The notes under the pieces: model-generated
Database searches by the model: none
What the model saw: only the letters and a program-made list of their open reading frames with translations
Told to the model about the DNA's origin: nothing
Translations under genes and position numbers: made by a program
Origin: Muribaculaceae bacterium
GTDB lineage: Bacteria > Bacteroidota > Bacteroidia > Bacteroidales > Muribaculaceae
Assembly (NCBI GenBank): GCA_009775365.1
Contig: VSPM01000005.1
Span: 1-63,574 of the forward strand
Direction: 5' to 3'
DNA: 63,574 bases
In this document: positions 8,997-17,559 of the stretch, one piece after another
How positions within the stretch are numbered: the stretch's first letter is position 1
Layout: each line of letters opens with the position of its first letter

Positions 8997-11276
8997 ATGA
9001 ATACAAGACAGGCTTACTTATCTACAGCATTTGCGGCTGCTTTATTCCCGGCCGCCGTTGTGAATGCTTATGTAGTCCCTGCGGGGCTTGATGTCGCCCC
9101 GGAGCAGAAAAAAGAGTTGACTGCCGATGCGGCGGTTGCAGACGGTGATGTTGCGTCTGACTTGCTCATGAAACTTAACGGCAAGAAACTACCGTATGCG
9201 GCTAACGGCGCGGGTGTGACAGTCAGCATCAATATTGATTATTCTGAAGAGGAATACGCACCCAAAAATTTCTGTATATATAATCACGACACATTTTTGA
9301 GTGGCAAGATCTCAACCTATGCCGATTCCTCACAGAAGGTGATAAAGCTTGAGGATATCTCCCCCGGCGTCTACACCATCTTTTTAAGTTTTGAGGAGAA
9401 AACAAGCCACCCGGGAGTTCAGTGGACAAAGTGCTACGTGTTTGATGAAGACCGTAACATCGACGGCGATATTGAACTGACATTAAGTCCGGCGGATGCC
9501 AAGAATCAGTTCACCGGCAGGACTTATCTTCCCGGAGGCGAAGTGGCGCGTCTTGACAATAAAGGATATGATGACAACATGGATCCGCAGTCGATTCCGG
9601 GCAATGTCAACAGCAAGTTTGTGCAGACCACTATATATGATGAGAAATATGATGCCTACATCGTGTCGTCTATTCTTGGATGCGGCTCGTATGATATGGA
9701 CAACGCCTATGGCCCGGGCATACACTGGCGTCTTGAAACCAAGGAAGATTTCTTTATCAACGACATCTCCGATCGGTTTGTGATATGCCAGCAGAGAGAC
9801 AACTGCACCGACGAGGGGCTTGTGTCGACAACGGCTTTCTCAAGGGGCCTTTCAAATATGGCTCTGGAGAATGACTGGAATTCATACACAGAGACAACCC
9901 AGTTTTTCGAGCACACTCCGGCATATGACGAGTATTGGGTGCTGGAGTCGATTTCCAGAATCACAGGATATGGCTATGGCGACGTGTTCTATTTCCCATA
10001 TGAATTGCTCTGGTGGAACATGGGCGAGATTGCCACTTCCATCCTCTATTCCACATCGGCGAATGTGGCAGATTTCCCGGACGCATATCCCGGTTATCGC
10101 CTCTTGATGCTCGATGCCTCGGATGGCACCAGGGACTATAACATGAGTGGGCAAAGGATAGTGTTCGCAGGCATGGATGGGGCTTATGAGTTTACAAACT
10201 TCTCGGCTTCTCCCGATGCCACCGGCATTCATGCCATTGATTCCAACGGTGAGGAGGTTTATTATGATTATCCCGGACATCCGGCTTTGCGCATCCCATT
10301 GAAAGATGGCCCTGCTGGATATGTGTATGGCAACTCCGCTCCGATAAACACGGTCAATGTCCAGATTTATGCAAGAGAAGATGGTTTTGTGACTATGTTC
10401 ACTCCTGAATATAGAGGCCTGATGGGTGAAATCAGGGAGGCGGACTTGCTTTATTTGAATGCGACAGCCTATCTCAACGGCGAATTTGCCGCTGACATGA
10501 CAACATGGAATGATTTCTGGAGCGGCGTGCCGGGAGAGGATTCTTCAGATGTTTACACTGCGGTTATTTCCAATAATAAGAATGTGGTGGTCGACGGCAA
10601 TGCCGGATATAATGTCACTTCCCTTGAGTTCAGCTATGGGCGTGAAGACAAATGTCCCCCCGTGATTCAGATTCTGCGTGTGAACGACAGCCAGGGCAGG
10701 TTCTCGCAATATTTCGGCTCCATGTCGGAAATGAAGGCGTATGTGTGTGTCGGGGATTACAACTGGAGCGAAACTTCGGAGGGCACTTTTTATAATTATG
10801 AGTCGAATCCTGTGGATCTGAAGGTAGAGATTATGCGCCACGGCATAGAGGGTGCCCCCTGGATTGAACTTGAGACAAGCCATGTGGCGGAAAATGACAA
10901 CATTGCCGGCTATGGACTTTTCTTCGAGTGCAAGGCGCCAGAATCGGAGGCTTATGAGACAGGATGGTATGACATGCGAATCACAGCCAAAGATAATGCC
11001 GGAAACCGCAATATTCAAGAGTTTGGGCCTGTGTTTAATATCTCGAGTGAAACAGGAGTCGGGTCGGTTGATTCGGGCAATGCGATAGAGTGTATCGGTG
11101 CCGGCATATATGTTGCGCAGGATGACGCTGCCGAATGGAAGGTATATGCCATAGATGGCAGTGTGGTCTACGAGTCAATCGGCAGGAGAGTGGATCTGTC
11201 GTCGCTCCCGTCGGGCGTATATTTGCTGCGCACATTTATTGACGGCAAGGCAAATGCCATGAAAATTGTCAGATAA
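8997..11276 (+). CDS. Secreted protein with C-terminal sorting-type domain (paralogue of 277)
   Basis: The function is not recognised. The N-terminus MNTRQAYLSTAFAAALFPAAVVNA is a signal peptide. The C-terminus (WKVYAIDGSVVYESIGR, then a VDLSSLPSGVYLLRTF stretch and final AMKIVR) matches the pattern of type A type IX secretion domains. The central region resembles the protein at 277, for example YGNSAPINT here against FGNSAPVLT there, and both have a domain ending in an (A/E)AGN motif. The two paralogues flank the thr locus and the TPR regulator, suggesting duplication (inference). An upstream in-frame alternative was not preferred because this ATG immediately precedes the signal peptide. Confidence 0.85.
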   Translation: MNTRQAYLSTAFAAALFPAAVVNAYVVPAGLDVAPEQKKELTADAAVADGDVASDLLMKLNGKKLPYAANGAGVTVSINIDYSEEEYAPKNFCIYNHDTFLSGKISTYADSSQKVIKLEDISPGVYTIFLSFEEKTSHPGVQWTKCYVFDEDRNIDGDIELTLSPADAKNQFTGRTYLPGGEVARLDNKGYDDNMDPQSIPGNVNSKFVQTTIYDEKYDAYIVSSILGCGSYDMDNAYGPGIHWRLETKEDFFINDISDRFVICQQRDNCTDEGLVSTTAFSRGLSNMALENDWNSYTETTQFFEHTPAYDEYWVLESISRITGYGYGDVFYFPYELLWWNMGEIATSILYSTSANVADFPDAYPGYRLLMLDASDGTRDYNMSGQRIVFAGMDGAYEFTNFSASPDATGIHAIDSNGEEVYYDYPGHPALRIPLKDGPAGYVYGNSAPINTVNVQIYAREDGFVTMFTPEYRGLMGEIREADLLYLNATAYLNGEFAADMTTWNDFWSGVPGEDSSDVYTAVISNNKNVVVDGNAGYNVTSLEFSYGREDKCPPVIQILRVNDSQGRFSQYFGSMSEMKAYVCVGDYNWSETSEGTFYNYESNPVDLKVEIMRHGIEGAPWIELETSHVAENDNIAGYGLFFECKAPESEAYETGWYDMRITAKDNAGNRNIQEFGPVFNISSETGVGSVDSGNAIECIGAGIYVAQDDAAEWKVYAIDGSVVYESIGRRVDLSSLPSGVYLLRTFIDGKANAMKIVR

Positions 11277-11368
11277 CCGGCAAAGGCAACCTCTTGCCGT
11301 TAGGAGGAAGAGTTAATAGTTATGCGATAAATGGGCTTACTGAAGATCCGTACAGCCCGGTTAGGTGA

Positions 11369-11401
11369 GTGGTGCGCGTCAAGTTCGCGCACCACATTTT
11401 T
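11369..11401 (+). terminator. Rho-independent terminator
   Basis: A perfect 10-bp stem GTGGTGCGCG / CGCGCACCAC with a 7-nt loop is followed by ATTTTT. It ends the unit of the secreted protein at 8997. Confidence 0.9.
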
Positions 11402-11461
11402 ATGCCTGAGTGGTTGCAGCCTTTTGCCGGCAGCGGCGGAAGACACGGGAAGCATGCGTGT

Positions 11462-11495
11462 AAAAAAACCGTAACCCATATCATATGGATTACGG
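11462..11495 (-). terminator. topA terminator
   Basis: The hairpin arms are CCGTAA-C-CCATAT and ATATGG-A-TTACGG (11469-11495). On the minus strand it is followed by a run of seven T (11468-11462), placing a standard terminator about 60 nt past the topA stop. Confidence 0.88.
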
Positions 11496-11553
11496 CTCGT
11501 AAGATTGCGCTGATGCCCCGTCTTTCAAAATACTGATTCGGGGACTGAGTGGG

Positions 11554-13908
11554 TCATTTCTTTGTGGTTTTCTTGGCAGCCTTTGTGCTTTTCCCCGCCT
11601 TGGAGGTTTTGGACGTGCTGCTCTGCGCCTTCATAAGTTTTTGCGCTTCCTCGAATGTGAGCGAGGCTGCGTCGGTGGTCTTCGGAATCTTATAGTTCAC
11701 GGCTTTCTTGGCGCCTTCAGGTTTATAGGCCATATATGGACCATAACGGCCGTTCAGCACCTCCAGCCCCGGCATTTCGTCGAAAGTCTTGATGAGGCGG
11801 TTGGCCTCTTCGTCGCGCTTCTTTTTGATAAGATCGATTGCCTCGTCTATGGTTATGCCTTGCGGGGTGAGAGTTTTCGGAATCGAGACAAACATCTTGC
11901 CGTGTTTTACATACGGCCCGAAACGGCCGATTGCGGCAGTCACCGGCTCCCCTTCAAACTCTCCTACCGTGCGCGGGAGATCAAAAAGTTTAAGAGCCTC
12001 CTCCAGGGATATAGAAGCCACGCTTTGCCCTGCAAGAAGGCTTGCAAACAGAGGTTTTTCTTCGTCGGTGGCATTCCCGATCTGCACCACAGGCCCGAAA
12101 CGTCCGATTTTTACCGACACCGGTTTCCCGGTTTCGGGGTGATTGCCGAGAAGGCGTTCACCCACTTTCCGCTCCATGCGCAGCGAGTTTATTTTTTCGA
12201 TTTCAGGGTGAAAATCTCCGTAGAAATCGGAAATTTCATTTTTCCAGCCCAGTTTTCCGTCGGCAATGTCATCGAATTTTTCTTCCACCTTGGCAGTGAA
12301 ATTATAGTCGAGAATTTCGGGGAAATACTCTGTAAGGAATTTGTTGACTACCATGCCTACGTCAGTCGGCACTAATCGCCCTTTCTCGCTGCCGGTGTTT
12401 TCAGAGAGAGTGGATTCCGATATTTTCCCATTGGCAAGGCGGATCACATCGTAATCCCTTTTCACCCCCTCTTTTTCTCCGCGGCGCACATAGTCGCGGG
12501 CCTGGATGGTTGAGATAGTCGGGGCGTAGGTTGACGGGCGCCCGATTCCGAGGTCTTCCATTTTTTTCACGAGCGACGCTTCGGAATATCTTGCAGGTGG
12601 CTGCGAGAACCGTTGGGTTGCGGTTATTTCCTCAGCAGAGAGTGAGTCTCCGCATGTCATTTTCGGGAGTTCCACAAATTCCTGCTGGCGTGCGTTTTCA
12701 GTTTTCCACACCTTCAGGAATCCTTCGAATTTCACCATTTCACCCTCAGCCTTGAAAGTTTCGGAAGATTTGGATATTGAAATGTCGATATTAGTCTTCT
12801 CGATTTCAGCGTCGGCCATTTGTGAAGACACCGCTCTTTTCCATATCAGCTCATAAAGTTTTTGCTCCTGGGGAGAGCCGTCGATAGATCGGTTGACAAT
12901 ATATGTAGGGCGAATTGCTTCGTGAGCCTCCTGCGCTCCTTTTGAGCGGGTGTGGTAGTGTCTTACTTTCAAGAATTTGTCGCCGAGGTCAGAAGTTATA
13001 AGTTTTGAGATTTCTGCTATGGCCATGTCTGACAGGTTGGTGGAGTCGGTACGCATGTAGGTGATTTTTCCATCCTCATATAGTTTCTGGGCAATCACCA
13101 TGGTCTGGTTGACGGAGAATCCAAGTTTTCTTGAAGCCTCCTGCTGCAGAGTGGATGTCGTGAATGGCGGATAAGGGGAGCGTTTGATTGGTTTTACAGC
13201 CACATCGGCCACAGAGAAAGATGCTGTCTTGCAATTATCGAGCAAAGCCACGGCTTCATCTTTTTCGGAAAGCCGTCTTGAGAGCTCCGCCTTTACCGGT
13301 GAAGATGAATTTCCGGTTGAGAACAGGGCGTTTACACGGAAAAAAGGTTCGGGCTTAAATTCCGCTATCTCGTTTTCGCGCTCGCAGATCAGGCGAACGG
13401 CCACGCTCTGCACGCGCCCTGCTGATAGCGACGGCTTTATTTTTTTCCAAAGCACGGGGCTGAGTTCAAAACCCACGATTCTGTCGAGCACGCGCCTTGC
13501 CTGCTGGGCGTTAACGCGGTCGATGTCGATTGTGCGGGGATTCTCTATGGCGTTCAGTATAGCGGGTTTCGTGATTTCGTGAAACACGATTCGGCGTGTT
13601 GAAGCCGGGTTAAGTTTGAGCACTTCCGCGAGATGCCAGGCAATAGCCTCCCCCTCGCGGTCTTCATCGGAAGCGAGCCACACCACGTCGGCTTCGGAAG
13701 CTGCCTTCTTCAGCCGCTTCACGAGCTCCTTTTTATCGTCGGGTATTTCGTAGACGGGAGTGAAATCGTCTTCGACGTCGATGCTGAATCCATGTTTCTG
13801 AAGGTCGCGAATATGTCCGTAGCTCGACATGACAGTGAAGTCTTTGCCGAGGAATTTCTCTATGGTTTTTGCCTTTGCAGGCGATTCGACTATTACCAGA
13901 TTTTTCAT
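11554..13908 (-). CDS. topA: DNA topoisomerase I
   Basis: Type IA topoisomerase that relaxes negative supercoils. The TOPRIM domain opens with KNLVIVESPAKAKTIEKFLG and holds the acidic DEDREGEAIAWH. The catalytic tyrosine is in ITYMRTDSTNLS. GRPSTYAPTISTIQ and further core motifs follow. The C-terminal third has repeated GRFGP/YGPY-type modules instead of classical four-cysteine zinc fingers, ending in a Ser/Lys/Thr-rich tail (SKTSKAGKSTKAAKKTTKK). The 784-aa length is normal for Bacteroidetes. The gene is monocistronic with its own terminator. Confidence 0.97.
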   Translation of the reverse strand: MKNLVIVESPAKAKTIEKFLGKDFTVMSSYGHIRDLQKHGFSIDVEDDFTPVYEIPDDKKELVKRLKKAASEADVVWLASDEDREGEAIAWHLAEVLKLNPASTRRIVFHEITKPAILNAIENPRTIDIDRVNAQQARRVLDRIVGFELSPVLWKKIKPSLSAGRVQSVAVRLICERENEIAEFKPEPFFRVNALFSTGNSSSPVKAELSRRLSEKDEAVALLDNCKTASFSVADVAVKPIKRSPYPPFTTSTLQQEASRKLGFSVNQTMVIAQKLYEDGKITYMRTDSTNLSDMAIAEISKLITSDLGDKFLKVRHYHTRSKGAQEAHEAIRPTYIVNRSIDGSPQEQKLYELIWKRAVSSQMADAEIEKTNIDISISKSSETFKAEGEMVKFEGFLKVWKTENARQQEFVELPKMTCGDSLSAEEITATQRFSQPPARYSEASLVKKMEDLGIGRPSTYAPTISTIQARDYVRRGEKEGVKRDYDVIRLANGKISESTLSENTGSEKGRLVPTDVGMVVNKFLTEYFPEILDYNFTAKVEEKFDDIADGKLGWKNEISDFYGDFHPEIEKINSLRMERKVGERLLGNHPETGKPVSVKIGRFGPVVQIGNATDEEKPLFASLLAGQSVASISLEEALKLFDLPRTVGEFEGEPVTAAIGRFGPYVKHGKMFVSIPKTLTPQGITIDEAIDLIKKKRDEEANRLIKTFDEMPGLEVLNGRYGPYMAYKPEGAKKAVNYKIPKTTDAASLTFEEAQKLMKAQSSTSKTSKAGKSTKAAKKTTKK

Positions 13909-14502
13909 CTCGTTTAGATTTTAGTGCCCGGTTTTGCCAGTCCGAACCCGTTAATCGGCTATGGCATTAGTGACTATAAAACAAACTTGGCGAGTTGGGT
14001 TTCAGGTCACATCAAAAGCCCGGAATTTTAACTTGGGCGCAAAATTAACACTTTTTTTCATTAACGCATAATTAAGGTGATAAGTTTTCGCTTTTTCGCC
14101 TTTCTCGCGCTTCAAAGATTCCACTTTATTCCTTTAAAAATGTTCCTTGAAATTTCTTGATGGCAGGGGTGGAGATTTTTGTGGAAGCAGACTTAATAAA
14201 TCAGAAACTTGAAGACCATATCTTAAATGCTTTTTCAGATTTAATATAATGAAAATTATTTTGTAATCTTTGTCGAAAAATTTGCATATTAATATTTTTT
14301 TACATTACTTTGTGATTGTAATATTTTGTTTGAAAAAATTAAGAAATTATTTTATTTTTGAATTCTGTCATTAATTGAAGTTTCTTAATGTCCCTCCCAC
14401 TGAATAAGGCTTATAACCTTTTTTACGGCATCCTTCCCCAATTTGGCCTTTGTTGCTAAATTCTGTTTTCTATTTTTTATTAACCTTTAAAAACTCATTT
14501 GC
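13909..14502. other. AT-rich intergenic region
   Basis: 594 nt without a recognisable gene. The topA -7 element lies at 14040-14047. The stretch 14200-14400 is very AT-rich with poly-A and poly-T runs and several degenerate promoter-like TAnnnTTTG strings. No RNA family or stable hairpin was recognised. Confidence 0.5.
14040..14071 (-). promoter_or_regulatory. Probable topA promoter
   Basis: On the minus strand, TAATTTTG (complement of 14040-14047) matches the -7 consensus. The -33 position 20 bp upstream is a poor match (TTAT), so this is a moderate call. The start would be about 125 nt before the topA ATG. Confidence 0.5.
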
Positions 14503-15440
14503 ATGGTTAAACGATTTCTTTTTGGCATTCTTGCAATAATTGTAAGCACGACGCAAGTTGAAGCTTTCAAACTTGTCACAGGCTCTGAAGAAAACATTCA
14601 ACCTGTGGTAACATTCACTCCCGATGAAGGTGGCGTTACGGTAACTTATGAGTTCTCAGGGGCTTTACAAGTGGAGGATGAGCTGTTCCCCGGCAAATAC
14701 TCATTGTCGATTCCCGGCTTTGGCTCCAATATGACATCCGGTGAGCCGGCATGGATTTCTCATTGGGATACTTTTGAGATTCCATATCAGCAAGATGCAA
14801 GCATCGAACTGCTTTCTTCTACAGAGACAACATTCTCAATGCACTTGTCTCCTGCGAGAGAGCCTCTTGAGGACAGTGGCATAGAGACATATTCTGTCGA
14901 CAATGTGGCTCCGATTACTCCTTTCAATGGCTGGCTACCTGCGTCAGTGATTTCTAATGATGGAGTGCAGGTGTATCGAGACAGGAACATACTGTATGTC
15001 GGGCTCTCATTGTTGATACCGGAGTTGAAGTATTGCTTGCGAAAGTTGACAATACCACTTCTCAAGTCTTGAATGCTACAGGAAGTAGATTTTCAATTCC
15101 CGGAAGTGAATTTTCAAAATATAAGTTCTACATTTCGGCAGACAATATTAAGCCTCAAGAATTATTTAAGCCGACAATTATCTTGCCTTTGCAGGAAGGA
15201 GAGATAATGTCGGCCAATCAAGAAGGAGATGTATTAACAGTAAGTTATTCTATTCCGGAAAGTATTGAGAATGCAGATATTTCATTAAAATCAGTTGTCA
15301 CGGGATATGGTAAGGCAGTTATGTGTGAATCTGATGGTCAGGTTACATTTGATTTGTCAAATAATGAAAATGGAATATATGTGATAGAGTTACGATATGA
15401 TGGCGTAACGATTGACACTAAAAAAGTGATAATAAAATAA
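14503..15440 (+). pseudogene. Frameshifted secreted-protein gene with sorting-type C-terminus
   Basis: One gene appears split by a frameshift. Frame one begins MVKRFLFGILAIIVSTTQVEA, a signal peptide, and runs well until RDRNILYVG, then decays to a stop at 15072. From about 14997 the next frame reads on as LIVDTGVEVLLAKVDNTTS and continues to IDTKKVIIK at 15440, a sorting-domain-like ending. The break lies near 14995-15010. It may be a real mutation, a sequencing error or slippage. The intact product would be about 312 aa of unknown function. Its stop overlaps the ATG of the next gene, indicating an operon. Confidence 0.82.
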
Positions 15441-16630
15441 TGAGGAAAATGAAAGTGATAAAAAAATTGGCGATGGCCGTACTGGTTTCAGTGTCGTTTT
15501 CGGTTTTTGCAACTGATAACAATTACATTGATGGGCCGTTCATGCATCTTGAAGAACAGCCACATGGCGAGCAAGATGATTTGTATTTTATAACTTGGGA
15601 AGATGGCGTTGCTTTGTCCACATCAAACTATTATACTGATGACAGGCCTGGTATTGGCGGTATATATGGAGGAGAAGTAACAGTGCCGCCTACAATATTC
15701 AGTCACTGGTTCTCAAAGGAGGTTGAGGTAGTTGCCATAGACGGTTTTTACCGCAACGGGGCTACAGTGCTTCGTCTTCCTGAGACAATTCGTGAAATTA
15801 ATTACACGATTCACGATTGCAAACTGTTGGAGGAGGTATATCTCAATGACAACCTAAAAGAGCTTAATGGGGTTATAGACTGTCCTAAGCTTTCAATATG
15901 CCCGTTGCCTCAGTCTCTTGAATATGTCGGCGATCAATTTATGAGTGGTCTGGCTCTGAAAAATATTGAATTCCCACCACTCCTTACAACAATCGGGAAC
16001 AAGACATTCTCACGCAATTATAGCCTTGAAACGCTCTCCCTCGGGAATCTTGTAGTTGCGGGCGACAGCTGTTTCAACAATCTGCCATTGTTGAAAGAGG
16101 TGGTTCTCCCGGAGACATTGGAGGCTCTTGGAGATGGTTGTTTCAATTATTGCTGGCTTCTTGAAAGAATCACTCTGCCGTCTCGCCCGATAGAGATACC
16201 TAAGAGTTGCTTTGTGCAATGCCCTAATGTAAGGGAGCTTACTATATATGCGGAAAATCCTTACGATTTCCCGGATTATTTGATTAAATTAATGGGTTTC
16301 GGGTATCCTGAAGATGATCCTATTCTGTATGTTCCGGATGGAAGCGTGGATCTTTATAAAGAAGCGCAAGGGTGGAAGAATTTTAATATCCGTCCGATGT
16401 CAGAATCCGGAGTTGATTCGGTAGCTGCGATGCCCAAAGGGTGGAGCGCGAATGGAGAGAGCGGGAAGCTGGTTATAAAATCAGACAGCCGCCGCAGGAT
16501 AGATGTTTACGACCTTTCAGGAGCCGCCATGGCTACGTCTACAAGAGAGGGGAAGTCAGAGTTCCCTCTGCGCCCGGGAGTATACACAGTCACTTCTAAT
16601 GGAGAGTCAGTGAAAGTGGTTGTGAAATGA
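15440..16630 (+). CDS. BspA-like leucine-rich-repeat surface protein
   Basis: The start overlaps the upstream stop by one base (TAATG), implying translational coupling. A signal peptide spans residues 1-25 (MRKMKVIKKLAMAVLVSVSFSVFA). Residues about 90-290 carry LRR_5-type repeats typical of BspA proteins, for example TIGNKTFSRNYSLETLSLG, with recurring LP.T...G...F units. The C-terminus (IDVYDLSGAAMATSTREG, a PLRPGVYTVTS stretch and final VKVVVK) is a sorting-type domain. Such proteins are surface-exposed and often mediate binding to host proteins or other cells; no ligand can be named here. Confidence 0.88.
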   Translation: MRKMKVIKKLAMAVLVSVSFSVFATDNNYIDGPFMHLEEQPHGEQDDLYFITWEDGVALSTSNYYTDDRPGIGGIYGGEVTVPPTIFSHWFSKEVEVVAIDGFYRNGATVLRLPETIREINYTIHDCKLLEEVYLNDNLKELNGVIDCPKLSICPLPQSLEYVGDQFMSGLALKNIEFPPLLTTIGNKTFSRNYSLETLSLGNLVVAGDSCFNNLPLLKEVVLPETLEALGDGCFNYCWLLERITLPSRPIEIPKSCFVQCPNVRELTIYAENPYDFPDYLIKLMGFGYPEDDPILYVPDGSVDLYKEAQGWKNFNIRPMSESGVDSVAAMPKGWSANGESGKLVIKSDSRRRIDVYDLSGAAMATSTREGKSEFPLRPGVYTVTSNGESVKVVVK

Positions 16631-16637
16631 CAAGTTA

Positions 16638-16678
16638 ATATTTAAAGAGCAGCACCCCCGGTGCTGCTCTTTAAATAT
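16638..16678 (+). terminator. Strong hairpin terminator
   Basis: A perfect 18-bp stem (ATATTTAAAGAGCAGCAC and its complement) has a 5-nt CCCCG loop. The U-rich 3' arm CTCTTTAAATAT can serve as the terminator tract. It closes the leucine-rich-repeat operon. Confidence 0.85.
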
Positions 16679-16861
16679 GTTCATACGGCAGCATGGCTCA
16701 CACGGAGCGTGCCATTTCAGATGCTCTCTATATATATTAATGATTAGTAAGATTTATTAAGAAAGATTCTGCGAACTTAGGGTGACGGGGCGGCGTTTAT
16801 ATGTCAAAGCCGGAATTGGCTTGAAACCTTAAATAATTATTGAAAGGAAAACAAGATATAA

Positions 16862-17428
16862 ATGGAACCAATAATCAATCAGCAGGTGCCTGAATTCAAA
16901 GTTCAGGCATATCACAACGACAAGTTCATCACTGTCACTAACAAAGACATCGAAGGGAAGTGGGCAATATTCTTCTTCTATCCGGCAGACTTTACATTCG
17001 TTTGCCCTACGGAGCTCGAGGATCTTGCCTCCAAATATGAGGAGTTCAAAAAAATGGGTGTGGAGGTTTATTCCGTAAGTACCGACAGCCAGTTTGTGCA
17101 TAAGGCATGGCATGACACTTCCGACAGAATAAAGAACATAAACTACCCGATGATCGCCGATCCGACCGGCTTCCTGTCCCGCGCTTTCGGAGTTATGATA
17201 GAGGATGAAGGAATGGCTTACCGAGGCACTTTTGTGGTTGATCCGGAAGGAAAAATCAAGATTGCCGAAATCCAGGACAATAACATCGGACGAAATGCCG
17301 ATGAGCTCTTCCGCAAGGTTCAGGCTGCCCAGTTTGTGGCCTCGCATCCCGGGGATGTATGTCCGGCTAAATGGAAAGAGGGAGCAGAGACGCTCAAGCC
17401 GAGCATTGACTTGGTGGGCAAACTCTAA
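16862..17428 (+). CDS. ahpC: Alkyl hydroperoxide reductase peroxidase subunit
   Basis: A typical 2-Cys peroxiredoxin that reduces hydrogen peroxide and organic hydroperoxides in the cytoplasm. The peroxidatic cysteine is in FYPADFTFVCPTELEDLA, and the resolving cysteine is in HPGDVCPAKW near the C-terminus. Its length of 188 aa is exactly family-typical. ahpF follows after 131 nt on the same strand. No OxyR site was confidently identified, although OxyR control is usual for this pair in Bacteroides. Confidence 0.97.
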   Translation: MEPIINQQVPEFKVQAYHNDKFITVTNKDIEGKWAIFFFYPADFTFVCPTELEDLASKYEEFKKMGVEVYSVSTDSQFVHKAWHDTSDRIKNINYPMIADPTGFLSRAFGVMIEDEGMAYRGTFVVDPEGKIKIAEIQDNNIGRNADELFRKVQAAQFVASHPGDVCPAKWKEGAETLKPSIDLVGKL

Positions 17429-17459
17429 TTGCAGATTGTGTCGGTAAAACGAAATTATC

Positions 17460-17512
17460 AGGCCGGAGGGCAGGATGGCGCCAGCAGCGTCCCGCTCCCC
17501 CGGCTTTCTTAA
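17460..17512 (+). promoter_or_regulatory. Hairpin between ahpC and ahpF
   Basis: GCCGGAGGG and TCCCCCGGC can pair across a GC-rich loop of about 30 nt and are followed by TTTCTT. It could be a leaky terminator or processing site that makes ahpC more abundant than ahpF; the pairing is imperfect. Confidence 0.4.
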
Positions 17513-17559
17513 TGTGTTGGCAGCGGCAGTGCGCCGCATAAATTATAATTGTAAAACAT

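Noticed and set aside
15033..15440. Separate 135-aa gene with TTG start
   Set aside because: It continues the upstream protein in another frame; homogeneous composition and the shared C-terminal ending favour one frameshifted gene.
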